A DNA stretch of 64,000 nucleotides from Salarchaeum sp. JOR-1 (GTDB lineage: Archaea > Halobacteriota > Halobacteria > Halobacteriales > Halobacteriaceae): positions 2,108,001 through 2,172,000 of the forward strand of contig NZ_CP042241.1 of the NCBI RefSeq assembly GCF_007833275.1. The letters are read 5' to 3'. The translations under genes were made by a program, and so were the position numbers. The stretch's first letter is position 1. The number at the start of each line of letters is the position of its first letter. Of this stretch, positions 39,791 to 49,679 are shown in pieces. The notes under the pieces were generated by a model. That model was not told the origin of the DNA, searched no databases, and saw only the letters and a program-made list of their open reading frames with translations.

Positions 39791-41878
39791 ATGACCGACC
39801 CGCTCGCGCGGAACCGACTGAGCGAGGAGGGCAGTCCGTACCTCCGGCAGCACGCCGACAATCCCGTTCACTGGCAGCCGTGGGACGACGACGCAATCGA
39901 AGCGGCGCGGGAACGCGACCGCCCGCTGTTCGTCTCCATCGGGTACTCCGCCTGCCACTGGTGTCACGTGATGGAAGAGGAGTCGTTCTCCGACCCGGAC
40001 ATCGCCGCGACACTGAACGACGAGTTCGTTCCCGTGAAGGTCGATCGGGAGGAGCGCCCCGACCTGGACGACGTGTTCATGACGGTCTGTCAGCTCGTCC
40101 GCGGCGGTGGCGGCTGGCCGCTCTCCGTCTGGCTCACCCCCGAGTTGAAGCCGTTCTACGTCGGGACGTACTTCCCGCCGGACGCGAGCCGGAACCAGCC
40201 CGGGTTCCGGCAGCTGCTGGACGACATCGCTGAGTCGTGGCGGACGGAGCGCGCGGACGTCGAGGCGCGCGCCGACCAGTGGACGTCGGCGGTTCGGGGC
40301 GAACTGGAGGACGTCCCCGACCCGATCGACGCCGCGCCGGGGAGCGACGCGCTCACCGCGGTCGCGGACGCGGCCCGAGACCGCGCGGACGACGAGCACG
40401 GCGGGTGGGGCGGGAGTCAGAAGTTCCCGCAGCCGAGTCGGATTCACGCGCTCCTCCGCGCCGCCGACCGAACCGGCGACGACGCCTACACGCGGACGGC
40501 GACACGGGCGTTAGACGCGATGGCCGACGGCGGCCTGCGCGACCACGTGGGCGGCGGCTTCCACCGGTACTGCGTCGACCGCGACTGGACGGTGCCGCAC
40601 TTCGAGAAGATGCTGTACGACAACGCCGAACTCGCCCGCGCCTACACCGCCGCCCACCAGGCCACCGGCGACGACCGGTACGCGGAAATCGCGGGGGAGA
40701 CGCTCGACTTCGTCGACCGCGAGCTCAGCGACGGACGGGCGTTCTACGCGACGCTGGACGCGCGGAGCGGCGACGAGGAGGGGTCGTTCTACGTCTGGAC
40801 GCCGGACGAGGTGGACGCCGCCGTCGCGGACGCCGGGGATGCGGAACTGTTCCGGGCGCGCTACGGCGTCACCGAACCGGGGAACTTCGAGGGCGACACC
40901 GTGCTCACCGTCGCGGAGTCCGTGGAGACGCTGGCGGACGACCACGACCTGCGCGAATCCGAGGTCGCGGAGCGTCTCGAACGCGCCCGCGAACAGGTCT
41001 TCGAGACCCGCGAGGGGCGGACGCGGCCCGCGCGGGACGAGAAGGTGATTTCCGCGTGGAACGGCCTCGCGGTTCGAGCGTTCGCCGAGGCGGGTCTGGT
41101 GCTTGACGACGCGTACGGGGAGCGGGCGGCCGCGGCGCTCGACTTCGCGCGCGAGGAACTCTGGGACGCGGAGTCTGGCGCGCTCGCCCGCCGGTGGCTG
41201 GACGGGGAGCGCTCCGGGCCGGGCTACCTCGACGACTACGCGTTCCTCGCGCGCGGCGCGCTCACGACGTACGAAGCCACCGGCGACCACCGACACCTCG
41301 CGTTCGCGCTCGACCTCTCCCGCGCGCTCGTCGAACAGTTCTACGACGAGAACGCGGGCGCGCTCTACTTCAGCACGCCCGACACGCCGCTCGCGCGCCC
41401 GCAGGAGACCGAAGACCGTTCCACGCCCTCGCCCGTCGGCGTCGCCTGCGAGACCCTGCTCGCGCTGGACGCGTTCGCGCCCGACGACCGACTCGGCGAG
41501 GTGGTGAAGCGAGTGTTGGAGACGCAGGGCGCGAACATACGGGAGTCGCCGCTCGGCCACGCGTCGCTCGCGCTCGCCGCCGACACCTACGAGACCGGCC
41601 ACCTCGAACTCACCGTCGCCGCCGCCGAACTTCCAGAAGACTGGCGGCGAGTGGTGGCGGACACCTACCTCCCGGACCGCCTGCTCTCCCGGCGACCGCC
41701 GACGGACGGCGGGCTGACGGAGTGGCTCGCCGACCTCGGCGTCTCGGACGCCCCGCCGCTGTGGGCGGGCCGGGAGGCGACCGAGGGAGCGACGGCGTAC
41801 GTGTGTCGGCGCGCGTGCTCGCCGCCGCTCACGACCGGCGAAGAGCTCTCGGAGTGGATTCGAGAGTTCAGGCCGTAA
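39791..41878 (+). CDS. DUF255/YyaL thioredoxin-domain protein
   Basis: A 695-residue protein of the spermatogenesis-associated-20/YyaL family. The thioredoxin-like domain (about 1-165) has the CHWC redox-type motif in SIGYSACHWCHVMEEESF and then GGWPLSVWLTPELKPF. The rest is an (alpha/alpha)6-barrel like those of N-acylglucosamine epimerases and cellobiose epimerases, with FEKMLYDNAELARAYTAAHQ and VISAWNGLAVRAFAEAGLVL. The function is unproven. Its 3' end overlaps a convergent thioredoxin-like gene by 11 bp. GTGTTTTTCC about 27 bp upstream may be its promoter. Confidence 0.92.
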   Translation: MTDPLARNRLSEEGSPYLRQHADNPVHWQPWDDDAIEAARERDRPLFVSIGYSACHWCHVMEEESFSDPDIAATLNDEFVPVKVDREERPDLDDVFMTVCQLVRGGGGWPLSVWLTPELKPFYVGTYFPPDASRNQPGFRQLLDDIAESWRTERADVEARADQWTSAVRGELEDVPDPIDAAPGSDALTAVADAARDRADDEHGGWGGSQKFPQPSRIHALLRAADRTGDDAYTRTATRALDAMADGGLRDHVGGGFHRYCVDRDWTVPHFEKMLYDNAELARAYTAAHQATGDDRYAEIAGETLDFVDRELSDGRAFYATLDARSGDEEGSFYVWTPDEVDAAVADAGDAELFRARYGVTEPGNFEGDTVLTVAESVETLADDHDLRESEVAERLERAREQVFETREGRTRPARDEKVISAWNGLAVRAFAEAGLVLDDAYGERAAAALDFAREELWDAESGALARRWLDGERSGPGYLDDYAFLARGALTTYEATGDHRHLAFALDLSRALVEQFYDENAGALYFSTPDTPLARPQETEDRSTPSPVGVACETLLALDAFAPDDRLGEVVKRVLETQGANIRESPLGHASLALAADTYETGHLELTVAAAELPEDWRRVVADTYLPDRLLSRRPPTDGGLTEWLADLGVSDAPPLWAGREATEGATAYVCRRACSPPLTTGEELSEWIREFRP

Positions 41879-42251
41879 TCGCGCGGAGTTCGCTCGCGAG
41901 GTACTCGGCGATGGGCTGGTCTTCTTCCTCGACGAACCGCGCGAGTTCGTCGCCGTCCGCGTCCTCCACCAGCACGGTCGGGATGAGCGAGACCTCGTAC
42001 TCCGCCATCTTCGGGCCGGTCTTCACGCCGTTCTCACGCTCCACGGGGTAAGTGGAGATTCGGTCGTGAGACACGCCGGCGGCGGCGAGCGCGGCGGCGA
42101 ACTCGGGGAGTTGTTCGGTGCAGTCGGGACACCAGTCCGCGCCCCACACGCGAACGTGCGTGGAGTCGTCGAGGGAGGCGAGCGTCTTCACGGCGTCCTC
42201 GTGGGCGGCCTCGTCCCACTCGCGGGCGGGCGTCATGCAGTCCAGCGTCAT
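41868..42251 (-). CDS. Thioredoxin-like protein
   Basis: A 127-residue thioredoxin fold with the active-site variant WCPDC in VRVWGADWCPDCTEQLPEFA (about residues 40-44). The cis-proline is in VSLIPTVLVED. The WCPDC site is more typical of thiol-disulfide proteins with specialised partners than of general thioredoxin (WCGPC). ATG 42251 is chosen; ATG 42236 is an alternative five codons downstream. It is divergent from the cysteine-synthase-like gene, which gives a sulfur or redox flavour to this neighbourhood. Confidence 0.88.
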   Translation of the reverse strand: MTLDCMTPAREWDEAAHEDAVKTLASLDDSTHVRVWGADWCPDCTEQLPEFAAALAAAGVSHDRISTYPVERENGVKTGPKMAEYEVSLIPTVLVEDADGDELARFVEEEDQPIAEYLASELRAITA

Positions 42252-42349
42252 ATCTCGGGGTACGCGCTCGGGGGGCTTAACGGGTACGTCCCGGCACTCC
42301 CTGCCGGCGTCCAGTACGTGTTTAGGACTGGAGCGCGTTAGTGAGGGCA

Positions 42350-43309
42350 ATGAGAGACAGCATCCTCGACACCATCGGCACGCCGCTGGTTCGCCTGTCG
42401 TCGCCCGAGGGTGCGACCGTCGCCGCGAAGGTGGAATCCTTCAACCCCGGCGGCTCGGCGAAGGATCGGCCCGCGCGCGAGATGGTTCGCGCCGCCGAGG
42501 AAGCGGGCGACATCCAGCCGGGCGACAGACTCGTCGAGGCGACCAGCGGGAACACCGGCATCGGATTGGCGGTCGTGTGCGCCGCCCGGGGCTACGACCT
42601 CACCATCGTCATGCCCGAGTCGAAATCCGAGGAACGCCGCCGGCTCCTGACGGCGTACGGCGCCGACCTCGAACTCGTCGCGGGCGAGATGGCGGACGCG
42701 AACAACCGCGCCGCCAGGATGGCGCGCGAGAACCCCGACACCTACCACGTCAGCCAGTTCGAGAACGAAGCCAACCCCCGCGCGCACTACCGCACCACCG
42801 CCGAGGAAATCATCGAACAGGTCGAGGGCCGCGAAGTCGACGCGCTCGTCGCCGCCATCGGCACGGGTGGCACGATTACGGGCACCGCCACCCGCCTCCG
42901 AGAGGAGTATCCAGACATGGACGTCGTCGGCGTCGAACCCGTCGAGAACCCCGTTCTCACCACGGGCGAACCCGGCAACGACGACTACCAGGGCATGGGC
43001 CCCGGGTTCGTCAGCGACCTCCTCGACACCGCCCTCCTCGACGCGGTCGAAACCGTCGCCCTCGACGACGCCGAAGCCGAATGCCGCCGGCTCGCCCGCG
43101 AGGAAGGCATCCTCGTCGGCCAGTCCAGCGGCGCGGCGTCCATCGCCGCCACCCGGGTCGCCGACCGCCTCGCCCAACCCGAACTCGACTGCCCCGAACC
43201 GCCCGCCGCCCTCGCCGATGGGGGACACGACTACGACGACTGCCCGCTCGTCGTCACCATCCTCCCCGACTCCGGCGAACGCTACCTCAGCGCCGGCACC
43301 TTCGACTGA
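42350..43309 (+). CDS. cysK: PLP-dependent cysteine synthase family protein
   Basis: A 319-residue fold-type II PLP enzyme. The PLP lysine is in FNPGGSAKDRPAREM (Lys about 38), the phosphate/substrate loop is EATSGNTGIGLAVVCAARGY, and the PLP phosphate site is AAIGTGGTITGTATRL. These match O-acetylserine sulfhydrylase/cysteine synthase. Related cystathionine beta-synthases share them, so the exact thiol acceptor is uncertain. It makes cysteine or a thioether from an activated serine. ATG 42350 is used (three codons after an in-frame alternative). Confidence 0.93.
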   Translation: MRDSILDTIGTPLVRLSSPEGATVAAKVESFNPGGSAKDRPAREMVRAAEEAGDIQPGDRLVEATSGNTGIGLAVVCAARGYDLTIVMPESKSEERRRLLTAYGADLELVAGEMADANNRAARMARENPDTYHVSQFENEANPRAHYRTTAEEIIEQVEGREVDALVAAIGTGGTITGTATRLREEYPDMDVVGVEPVENPVLTTGEPGNDDYQGMGPGFVSDLLDTALLDAVETVALDDAEAECRRLAREEGILVGQSSGAASIAATRVADRLAQPELDCPEPPAALADGGHDYDDCPLVVTILPDSGERYLSAGTFD

Positions 43310-43536
43310 ACGTTTTTACCACTCGGGTCGCGCGCTGCGCGACCACTCGCGGCAAAAACCTTCACGAAAAAGACCGAGCGCGTCGCGCTCGGGAGAACCG
43401 CGTCGCCCGGGCTCTCCGAGCGCAGAGATTCGCCGCGCGAAGCGCGGGCCGAGGAACCCCCGAAGGGGGTGACGACGGCGTTTGGTCTAGCGTTTGCCGA
43501 GCGCCGGCGTCGCCGGCGCGCAGCGTAAAAGGCGGG
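43310..43536. repeat. Cluster of five GC-rich palindromes between convergent genes
   Basis: Perfect short inverted repeats lie at 43326-43344 (GGTCGCGCGCTGCGCGACC), 43374-43392 (CCGAGCGCGTCGCGCTCGG), 43433-43447 (CCGCGCGAAGCGCGG), 43456-43470 (ACCCCCGAAGGGGGT) and 43502-43518 (CGCCGGCGTCGCCGGCG). Two have GAA loops. T-runs flank the ends: CGTTTTTACC just after cysK and, on the minus strand, CCTTTTACG after the DUF5804-like gene. This would terminate both transcripts. Confidence 0.65.
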
Positions 43537-43986
43537 TCAGAAGAACTCGTCCTGCGTGACCCTGACGACGACCGTGTCCTCGTATTCGCTTCGTTCGTAG
43601 TCGCCGTCGCCGCCGCTGCCGCGGAGGACGTGGGTCGGATCGACGAGGCGGCCGTTCTCGACGCCGTAGACCTTGAGTCGGTTGATCGGGTCGTCGGGGG
43701 AGACGGTTCCGTCCCGGATTTCGCGGGCGAGGGGGCGGGAGAGCCACTCGTGGCGGCTGACGCTGGGATCCCGGACGAAGGCGTCGCTCGTGAGGCGGGC
43801 GAGGTACCAGTTGAGATCGTTGAGGAGGCTGACGGCCGCGCCGAGGCTGACGGTGTCGAGGACGACGGTGTTGTCCCAGGGCTCGGTGATGTCGTAGGTG
43901 CCGAGCGCGCGGCGGGCGGTGTCGTACCCGTAGAGGTCGACCGGGAGGCTGGAGTCGTCGTCCGCGACGAGGCAGACCCGCGTCAT
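43537..43986 (-). CDS. Uncharacterised haloarchaeal protein (DUF5804-like)
   Basis: A 149-residue acidic protein: MTRVCLVADDDSSLPVDLYG, and later LDTVSLGAAVSLLNDLNWYL, then WLSRPLAREIRDGTVSPDD and a C-terminal VVVRVTQDEFF. I recall this pattern as haloarchaeal DUF5804, with the number from memory. No catalytic motif can be recognised. ATG 43986 is adjacent to the thiI stop (43988), so it is probably translated from the thiI transcript. The product may be a cytoplasmic partner of unknown process. Confidence 0.75.
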   Translation of the reverse strand: MTRVCLVADDDSSLPVDLYGYDTARRALGTYDITEPWDNTVVLDTVSLGAAVSLLNDLNWYLARLTSDAFVRDPSVSRHEWLSRPLAREIRDGTVSPDDPINRLKVYGVENGRLVDPTHVLRGSGGDGDYERSEYEDTVVVRVTQDEFF

Positions 43987-43987
43987 G

Positions 43988-45160
43988 TCATGCGACCTCC
44001 ACGCGCTCGCGGTCGGCGACCGCCGAGTCGATGAGGGCATCGAGGTCGTCGGGGACGGCGGCGCGCACCACCGCGGGGTCGGCGTTGGTCTCGGGGTAGT
44101 CGGGCGCGATGCGGTTGCAGCCGGCGTTGACGGTGGCGGTGTCGAACGTCCCGATGTCGCGCGCCTGCGAGACGATGTCCTGTTTGTCCCGCGTGAACAG
44201 CGGCCGGTGGATCGGGAGCGTGGTGGCGTCGTCGACGGCGGCGAAGTTCGCGGCGGTCTGACTCGACTTCTGCCCGAGCGCCTCCCCGGTGACGATGCCG
44301 ACCGCGCCCGCTTGCTGGGCGACGGCTTCGGCGATGCGGTACATCAGGCGGCGGTAGACGAGCATCCGTTCCGCGCCGGTCTCCTCGACGACGCGCTCGA
44401 CGGCGGGGCCGGCGGGAACTCGGTGGACGGTGAGGTCGCGGCCGGACGCATAGGCGGAGAGCAGGCGAACGGTCTCGATGGCGCGCGCCTCGTGGTCGGG
44501 GCCGCCGTACGGGCCGAGGTCGAGGTAGACCGGAATCACGGGAGCGCCGCGTTTCATGGCTTCGTACGCCGCGACGGGCGAGTCGATGCCGCCCGAGACG
44601 AGCGCGACGAGCGGGCGCTGCGTCCCCAGCGGCAGGCCGCCCGGTCCGTCGCGTTTTTCGAGAAAGACGTACGCGGCGTCGCCCCGGCACTCCACGAAGA
44701 AGGTGATGTCGGGGTCGTCCAGGTCTACTTCGGGCTGGAACTCGTCTTCGACGGCCTCCCAGACGGCTTCGCCGCCCGCGCGACCGATGTCCTGACTCGT
44801 GAAGTCGTGGCTGCCCGCGCGGCGCGCCTCGACGGCGAACGCACCCCCGGTGTAGTGTTCGCGGGCGGTGTTCGCGAGCGCGCGCCGGATGCCGCGCATC
44901 GTCGGATCAACCACGAGACAGGGGCTCGCGGAGACGACGCCGAACGCGTCCGTCGCGGCGTCCGTAATCGCGTCCACGTCATCGCCCCTCGCGAAAATCC
45001 GCGCCCACCGCGCGTCCACGGACGCCTCGATATCCCGCGCGTCGAGCGTGCGTTCGAGGTTCTCCCGGAGCACGCGCTCCATGTCGGACTGCACCTTCGC
45101 GGACTTCGACCCGACGTCCCCGTGTCGCACGAGCACGGTGTCCGCACCGGGAGGAATCAT
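43988..45160 (-). CDS. thiI: tRNA 4-thiouridine synthetase ThiI
   Basis: A 390-residue ThiI. The N-terminal ferredoxin-like plus THUMP domains (about 1-165) contain TVLVRHGDVGSKSAKVQSDM and HDFTSQDIGRAGGEAVWEAV. The PP-loop adenylation domain has the pyrophosphate motif LVALVSGGIDSPVAAYEAMK (about 182-201) and VTGEALGQKSSQTAANFAAV. It adenylates U8 of tRNA for thiolation. It has no C-terminal rhodanese domain, as in most archaea, so the sulfur must come by another route. A DUF5804-like gene follows directly. Confidence 0.96.
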   Translation of the reverse strand: MIPPGADTVLVRHGDVGSKSAKVQSDMERVLRENLERTLDARDIEASVDARWARIFARGDDVDAITDAATDAFGVVSASPCLVVDPTMRGIRRALANTAREHYTGGAFAVEARRAGSHDFTSQDIGRAGGEAVWEAVEDEFQPEVDLDDPDITFFVECRGDAAYVFLEKRDGPGGLPLGTQRPLVALVSGGIDSPVAAYEAMKRGAPVIPVYLDLGPYGGPDHEARAIETVRLLSAYASGRDLTVHRVPAGPAVERVVEETGAERMLVYRRLMYRIAEAVAQQAGAVGIVTGEALGQKSSQTAANFAAVDDATTLPIHRPLFTRDKQDIVSQARDIGTFDTATVNAGCNRIAPDYPETNADPAVVRAAVPDDLDALIDSAVADRERVEVA

Positions 45161-45214
45161 ACCGCGCTCTAGTGAGGGAGACGCCTTACGGCCTTCGAAA
45201 AAACGAGCGCGGGC

Positions 45215-47485
45215 TTACTGGAACGCGTGCCCGCTCGCGAACTCTTCTTCGTCCGGACTTTCCGCCTTCTGGAAGCGTTCTTCGATCTCCTCGTACTGCT
45301 CGCGAACCTCCGCGTCCACGCTCGCACCGACCTCGTCGAGCGCGTCCTCGAAGTGCTCCATCGTGACGCGGACGTTCCCCACGCTCTCGACGGCTTCCTC
45401 GGGGCTGACGGAGTTGACGAACTCGCGGGTCGCGTTCATCGTCGCTTCCCGGGCGAGCGCCTCCAGATCCGCGCCGACGAAGCCGTCGGTGCGCGCAGCG
45501 ACCGTGTCGAGATCCACGTCGTCGGCCAGCGGTTTCTCGCGCGTGTGAACCTCGAGGATGGCGCGGCGCGCGTCCTCGTCGGGCACGGGCACGTGGACGT
45601 GCCGGTCGAGGCGGCCGGGACGGAGGAGCGCGGAGTCGATGAGGTCGGGGCGGTTCGTCGTCGCGACCACGACCACGTCCTCCAGGTCTTCGATGCCATC
45701 CAGCTCGGTGAGGAGCTGGCTGACGACGCGCTCGCCGACGCCGGAGTCGCCCATGTTTCCGCCACGCTGGCCCGCGATGGAGTCGATCTCGTCGAAGAAC
45801 ACCACGGTGGGTGCGTTCGACCGCGCCTTCTCGAACACCTCACGGACGCCCTTCTCGGACTCCCCGACGTACTTGTTGAGGAGTTCGGGGCCCTTCACGG
45901 AGATGAAGTTCGAGTTCGCCTCGTTCGCCACCGCTTTCGCGAGCAGCGTCTTCCCGGTGCCCGGCGGGCCGTAGAGGAGGACGCCTTTCGCGGAGTCGAG
46001 GTCCATCGACTCGAACACCTCGGGGTAGTCGAGCGGCCACTGGATGGTCTCGCGCAGGCGCTCTTTCGTGTCTTCGAGGCCGCCGACGCTGTCCCAGGTC
46101 GTGTCGGGAACTTCGACGAACACCTCGCGGAGCGCGGACGGCTCGATGCCCTTCAGCGCGTCCTTCATGTCCGCCTCCGTGACCTGAATGGATTCGAGGA
46201 GCTCCGCGTCGATCTCCTCGGATTCGAGGTCTATCTGGGGGCGGACGCGGCGGAGCGCGTTCATCGCGGACTCCTTCGCGAGGGATTCGATGTCCGCGCC
46301 GACGAACCCGTGCGTGTTCTCCGCGTACTCGTCGAGGTCGATGCCGTCCGCGAGCGGCATGCCGCGCGTGTGCACCTGGAGGATCTCCGTCCGGCCGTCC
46401 TTGTCGGGGACGCCGATTTCGATTTCGCGGTCGAACCGGCCGCCGCGGCGGAGCGCGGGGTCGATGGCGTCGACGCGGTTGGTGGCCGCGATGACCGTCA
46501 CGTCGCCGCGCTCTTCGAGGCCGTCCATGAGGCTGAGGAGCTGGGCGACGACGCGGCGCTCCACGTCCCCGCTCGTCTCACCGCGCTTCGGCGCGATGCT
46601 GTCGATTTCGTCGATGAAGATGATGGCGGGCGTGTTCTCCTCCGCCTCGTCGAACACCTCGCGCAGCTGCTCCTCGGACTCCCCGTAGTACTTCGACATG
46701 ATTTCGGGGCCCGAGATAGTCTCGAAGTGCGCGTCGATCTCGTTCGCGACCGCCTTCGCGATGAGCGTCTTCCCGGTGCCCGGCGGGCCGTGCAGGAGGA
46801 CGCCTTTCGGCGGTTCGATGCCGAGCTGCTGGAACAGTTCGGGGTGCCGCATCGGGAGTTCGATCATCTCCCGCACCTGTTCGAGCTCCTCGTCCAGGCC
46901 GCCGATGTCCTCGTACGCGACGTTCGGCGTGGCGTCGCCGCTCTCGTCGCCGCCGGTCTGGATCTCCTCGGCGGGCCGCTCGGAGAGCTGGATCTCGCTG
47001 GAGTCCGTGACGACGACCGTGCCGTCCGGCTCTGTGTCCGCGATTTTCACGGGGATCTGCTGGCCGCTCGACGACCCGAGGCCGCCGAACCCGAAGCTGA
47101 TGTGGACGGTCTGCCCGGCGGTGACGGGGCGGCCGCTCAGGCGGTCGCGCACCATCGGAGAGATGTCGCCGCGCACGCGCAGGTTCTGCGGGAGCGCGAC
47201 CGTGATGGCGCCGGCGGGCTTGATGTCCGCCTTCTCCACCTCGACCCGGTCGTCGATGCCCACGTCGGCCTCCTGGCGGAGGCGGCCGTCGATGCGGGCG
47301 ACGCCCTGGCCGTCGTCCTCGGGGTAGCCGGGCCAGACGCGCGCGACGGCGCGACCCGAGTCCGTCCCGCTGATGACGATGTAGTCGCCGTTCTCGAGGC
47401 CGAGTTCCTGCATCGACTGTCGGTCGATGGCGGCCAGTCCACGGCCGGCGTCCTTCTGCTTTAGGGGTTTGACCGTGAGTTTCAT
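45215..47485 (-). CDS. cdc48: AAA+ ATPase Cdc48/VCP
   Basis: A 756-residue double-ring unfoldase. The N domain (about 1-185, double-psi barrel plus beta-clam) begins [20 protein letters not shown]. The D1 ring has [20 protein letters not shown] and Walker [16 protein letters not shown]. The D2 ring has [20 protein letters not shown] and [15 protein letters not shown]. Cdc48 extracts and unfolds proteins for degradation. The C-terminal residues AFQ resemble the HbYX-type tail used to dock onto 20S proteasomes; the psmA gene is also in this window. It overlaps the upstream DUF7127-like gene by 4 bp. Confidence 0.97.
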   Translation of the reverse strand: MKLTVKPLKQKDAGRGLAAIDRQSMQELGLENGDYIVISGTDSGRAVARVWPGYPEDDGQGVARIDGRLRQEADVGIDDRVEVEKADIKPAGAITVALPQNLRVRGDISPMVRDRLSGRPVTAGQTVHISFGFGGLGSSSGQQIPVKIADTEPDGTVVVTDSSEIQLSERPAEEIQTGGDESGDATPNVAYEDIGGLDEELEQVREMIELPMRHPELFQQLGIEPPKGVLLHGPPGTGKTLIAKAVANEIDAHFETISGPEIMSKYYGESEEQLREVFDEAEENTPAIIFIDEIDSIAPKRGETSGDVERRVVAQLLSLMDGLEERGDVTVIAATNRVDAIDPALRRGGRFDREIEIGVPDKDGRTEILQVHTRGMPLADGIDLDEYAENTHGFVGADIESLAKESAMNALRRVRPQIDLESEEIDAELLESIQVTEADMKDALKGIEPSALREVFVEVPDTTWDSVGGLEDTKERLRETIQWPLDYPEVFESMDLDSAKGVLLYGPPGTGKTLLAKAVANEANSNFISVKGPELLNKYVGESEKGVREVFEKARSNAPTVVFFDEIDSIAGQRGGNMGDSGVGERVVSQLLTELDGIEDLEDVVVVATTNRPDLIDSALLRPGRLDRHVHVPVPDEDARRAILEVHTREKPLADDVDLDTVAARTDGFVGADLEALAREATMNATREFVNSVSPEEAVESVGNVRVTMEHFEDALDEVGASVDAEVREQYEEIEERFQKAESPDEEEFASGHAFQ

Positions 47486-47727
47486 CGTTCCACCTCGATA
47501 GTGACGACGCCGTTCGTAATAGTTGCTTTCGCCACGTCGCCCGCGGGGACGTCGAACTCGCGCTGCTCGCCCTCGCCGTCGGCGACGAGGATGGCCGTGC
47601 CGTCGACGACGTCCACGGAGACGCCGTCGGCGCTCGTACCGAGGTCGGCGGCGACGATGGTCCGGTCGTCGTAGTCGTACTGACGGACCATCTCCCCGCT
47701 CTCGCTGACGGAGGTGCGTTCGTTCAT
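47482..47727 (-). CDS. Small beta-rich protein co-expressed with Cdc48 (DUF7127-like)
   Basis: An 81-residue protein: [20 protein letters not shown], then [20 protein letters not shown] and a final VTIEVER. The alternation of strands resembles a truncated Hsp20/alpha-crystallin fold. I recall this family as haloarchaeal DUF7127, placed next to cdc48; the number is from memory. Its stop overlaps the cdc48 ATG by 4 bp, so the two are coupled. It has its own TATA box at 47751-47760, so it is the first gene of the operon. I infer an adaptor or chaperone-like partner of Cdc48. Confidence 0.78.
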   Translation of the reverse strand: MNERTSVSESGEMVRQYDYDDRTIVAADLGTSADGVSVDVVDGTAILVADGEGEQREFDVPAGDVAKATITNGVVTIEVER

Positions 47728-47750
47728 GCTAACCCATAGTTAGTCCGCTA

Positions 47751-47760
47751 AGTATTTAAA
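47751..47760 (-). promoter_or_regulatory. TATA box of the DUF7127-cdc48 operon
   Basis: TTTAAATACT on the minus strand is centred about 28 bp before the ATG at 47727. It is a strong haloarchaeal TATA box and implies a leaderless operon mRNA. Confidence 0.65.
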
Positions 47761-47975
47761 GGTTTCTCCGAAGTGGAGGGGGCCGGGTAGCGAATATAGA
47801 ATAGTGGTAGAATTGCGGTTCACACCAGTGGGTGCCGTTCCTACCCCATCCTACACGCGCCCCGCCCTAAACGCCGTCGCCACCAGCACTCATCACGGGG
47901 TAGTTCCACCGAGCGCGCTCACCCGAGACGGTTCATCGAGTCGATGTTAGACGAAAAATGGCGGGTCGTCTGTCG

Positions 47976-48032
47976 GCGCATCGAAGATGCGCCGTTCACC
48001 GGTCGCCGGCGGCGACCCCGAACCGGAAAAAA
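47976..48032 (-). terminator. panB terminator hairpin cassette
   Basis: After the panB stop the minus strand reads CGGACTTTTTT, then the perfect hairpin GGGTCGCCGCCGGCGACCG (48000-48018), then a second hairpin CGCATCTTCGATGCG. The first two parts recur after sdhA at 23585-23627. A T-run next to a GC hairpin is a reasonable terminator. Confidence 0.55.
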
Positions 48033-48037
48033 GTCCG

Positions 48038-48850
<813 letters not shown>

Positions 48851-48903
48851 ACGTCGAAATGCGCGAGGACCCGGGTAAGCGTTTCCGAACCGGAAGAGCG
48901 GGG

Positions 48904-48909
48904 TTTATG
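48904..48909 (+). promoter_or_regulatory. TATA box of the DUF5822-like gene
   Basis: TTTATG is centred about 27 bp before the GTG at 48934. This indicates a leaderless transcript and argues against the ATG start inside the box. Confidence 0.5.
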
Positions 48910-48933
48910 CGGGCACGCGCCGAGAGTACAGGT

Positions 48934-49179
48934 GTGCCAGAGCGCGTCGAGACGCACGAGACGGACGGCGTGGACTACGCGTGGGTGATGCAGACGACGT
49001 TCGTCCTCACTATCGTCGTCGGCGCGCCCGTCGTCGCGCTGCTCTCCGTGTTCACCGACCTCAGAACGTGGGCGTCGATGGCGATGTTCGCCGTGCGCGT
49101 CGGCGCGGTGGTCTGGATTCTCACCGCCGTTCCCGTCTTCCTCTACGCGCGGAAGCGAGCGCGTCACCCCTCGACGTAG
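48934..49179 (+). CDS. Small haloarchaeal membrane protein (DUF5822-like)
   Basis: An 81-residue protein starting MPERVETHETDGVDYAWVMQ (GTG start). Two membrane helices follow: TTFVLTIVVGAPVVALLSVF and AMFAVRVGAVVWILTAVPVF. The conserved GVDYAWVMQ opening matches a haloarchaeal family I recall as DUF5822. GTG 48934 is preferred over ATG 48859 and 48907 because of the TATA box at 48904-48909 and the family start. The 3' end overlaps the convergent HAD gene by 16 bp. Confidence 0.78.
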   Translation: MPERVETHETDGVDYAWVMQTTFVLTIVVGAPVVALLSVFTDLRTWASMAMFAVRVGAVVWILTAVPVFLYARKRARHPST

Positions 49180-49679
49180 CGGAACTCGGTGCCCGCGCGC
49201 TCGGCGGTCTCCGCGTCCCGTTCGGCGTCACCGACGAACACCACGCGCTCCGGGCGAACGCCGAGCGCGCGAACCGCCGCCCGCAGCGGCTCCGGGTGGG
49301 GTTTGCGCTCCGCCACCGAATCCCGGCCGACCACCGCCTCGACACTGTCGAGCAGGCCGTGTCGGGAGAGGGCGATCCGGCAGGCGGCCTCGCAGTTCAG
49401 CGAACACACCGCCGCCGGAACGTCGCTCCCGGCGAGTTCGTCGGCCAGCGGGAGGGACTCCGCCGTTCTCGCGCCCTCACGCTCGTACTCGCTGATGATC
49501 CGTTCAGCCTCGCCGCCGACGCCCGCGGATTCGGCGGCGTCGAGCAACCCCCAGGTCCCGTAGTCGTCGGGGTTCACGCGCGCGGAGTCGAGGAGCGCAC
49601 GGAGGTCGGCGGCCACCGCGCGCCAGTCGACCGGGAGGTCGACGAGCGTTCCATCGAGGTCGTAGACGACGCCGTCCAT
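49164..49679 (-). CDS. HAD superfamily hydrolase
   Basis: A 171-residue HAD phosphatase-like protein. Motif I is VVYDLDGTLVDLP (nucleophile Asp7 and acid/base Asp9). Motif II is PAAVCSLNCEA (Ser/Asn), and the C-terminal motifs are AERKPHPEPLRAAVRALGVR (Lys) and VVFVGDAERDAETAERAGTE (GDxxxD). The helical cap is small, as in phosphoglycolate phosphatase relatives. The substrate is unknown. It starts one base before the end of the acyl-CoA dehydrogenase gene on the same strand, so it is probably co-transcribed. Confidence 0.9.
   Translation of the reverse strand: MDGVVYDLDGTLVDLPVDWRAVAADLRALLDSARVNPDDYGTWGLLDAAESAGVGGEAERIISEYEREGARTAESLPLADELAGSDVPAAVCSLNCEAACRIALSRHGLLDSVEAVVGRDSVAERKPHPEPLRAAVRALGVRPERVVFVGDAERDAETAERAGTEFRYVEG

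Larger units (their letters stand above)
47728..48037. other. Intergenic region between cdc48 operon and panB end
   Basis: About 310 bp without a recognisable gene. The first 35 bp hold the cdc48-operon promoter. An AT-rich patch (GAATATAGAATAG near 47795) could be a second promoter. The last 100 bp contain two hairpins (CGCATCGAAGATGCG near 47978 and the panB terminator cassette). Confidence 0.55.

Noticed and set aside
48859-48933. Longer DUF5822-like protein starting at ATG 48859 or 48907
   Set aside because: The TATA box overlaps ATG 48907 and the family's conserved N-terminus begins at GTG 48934.
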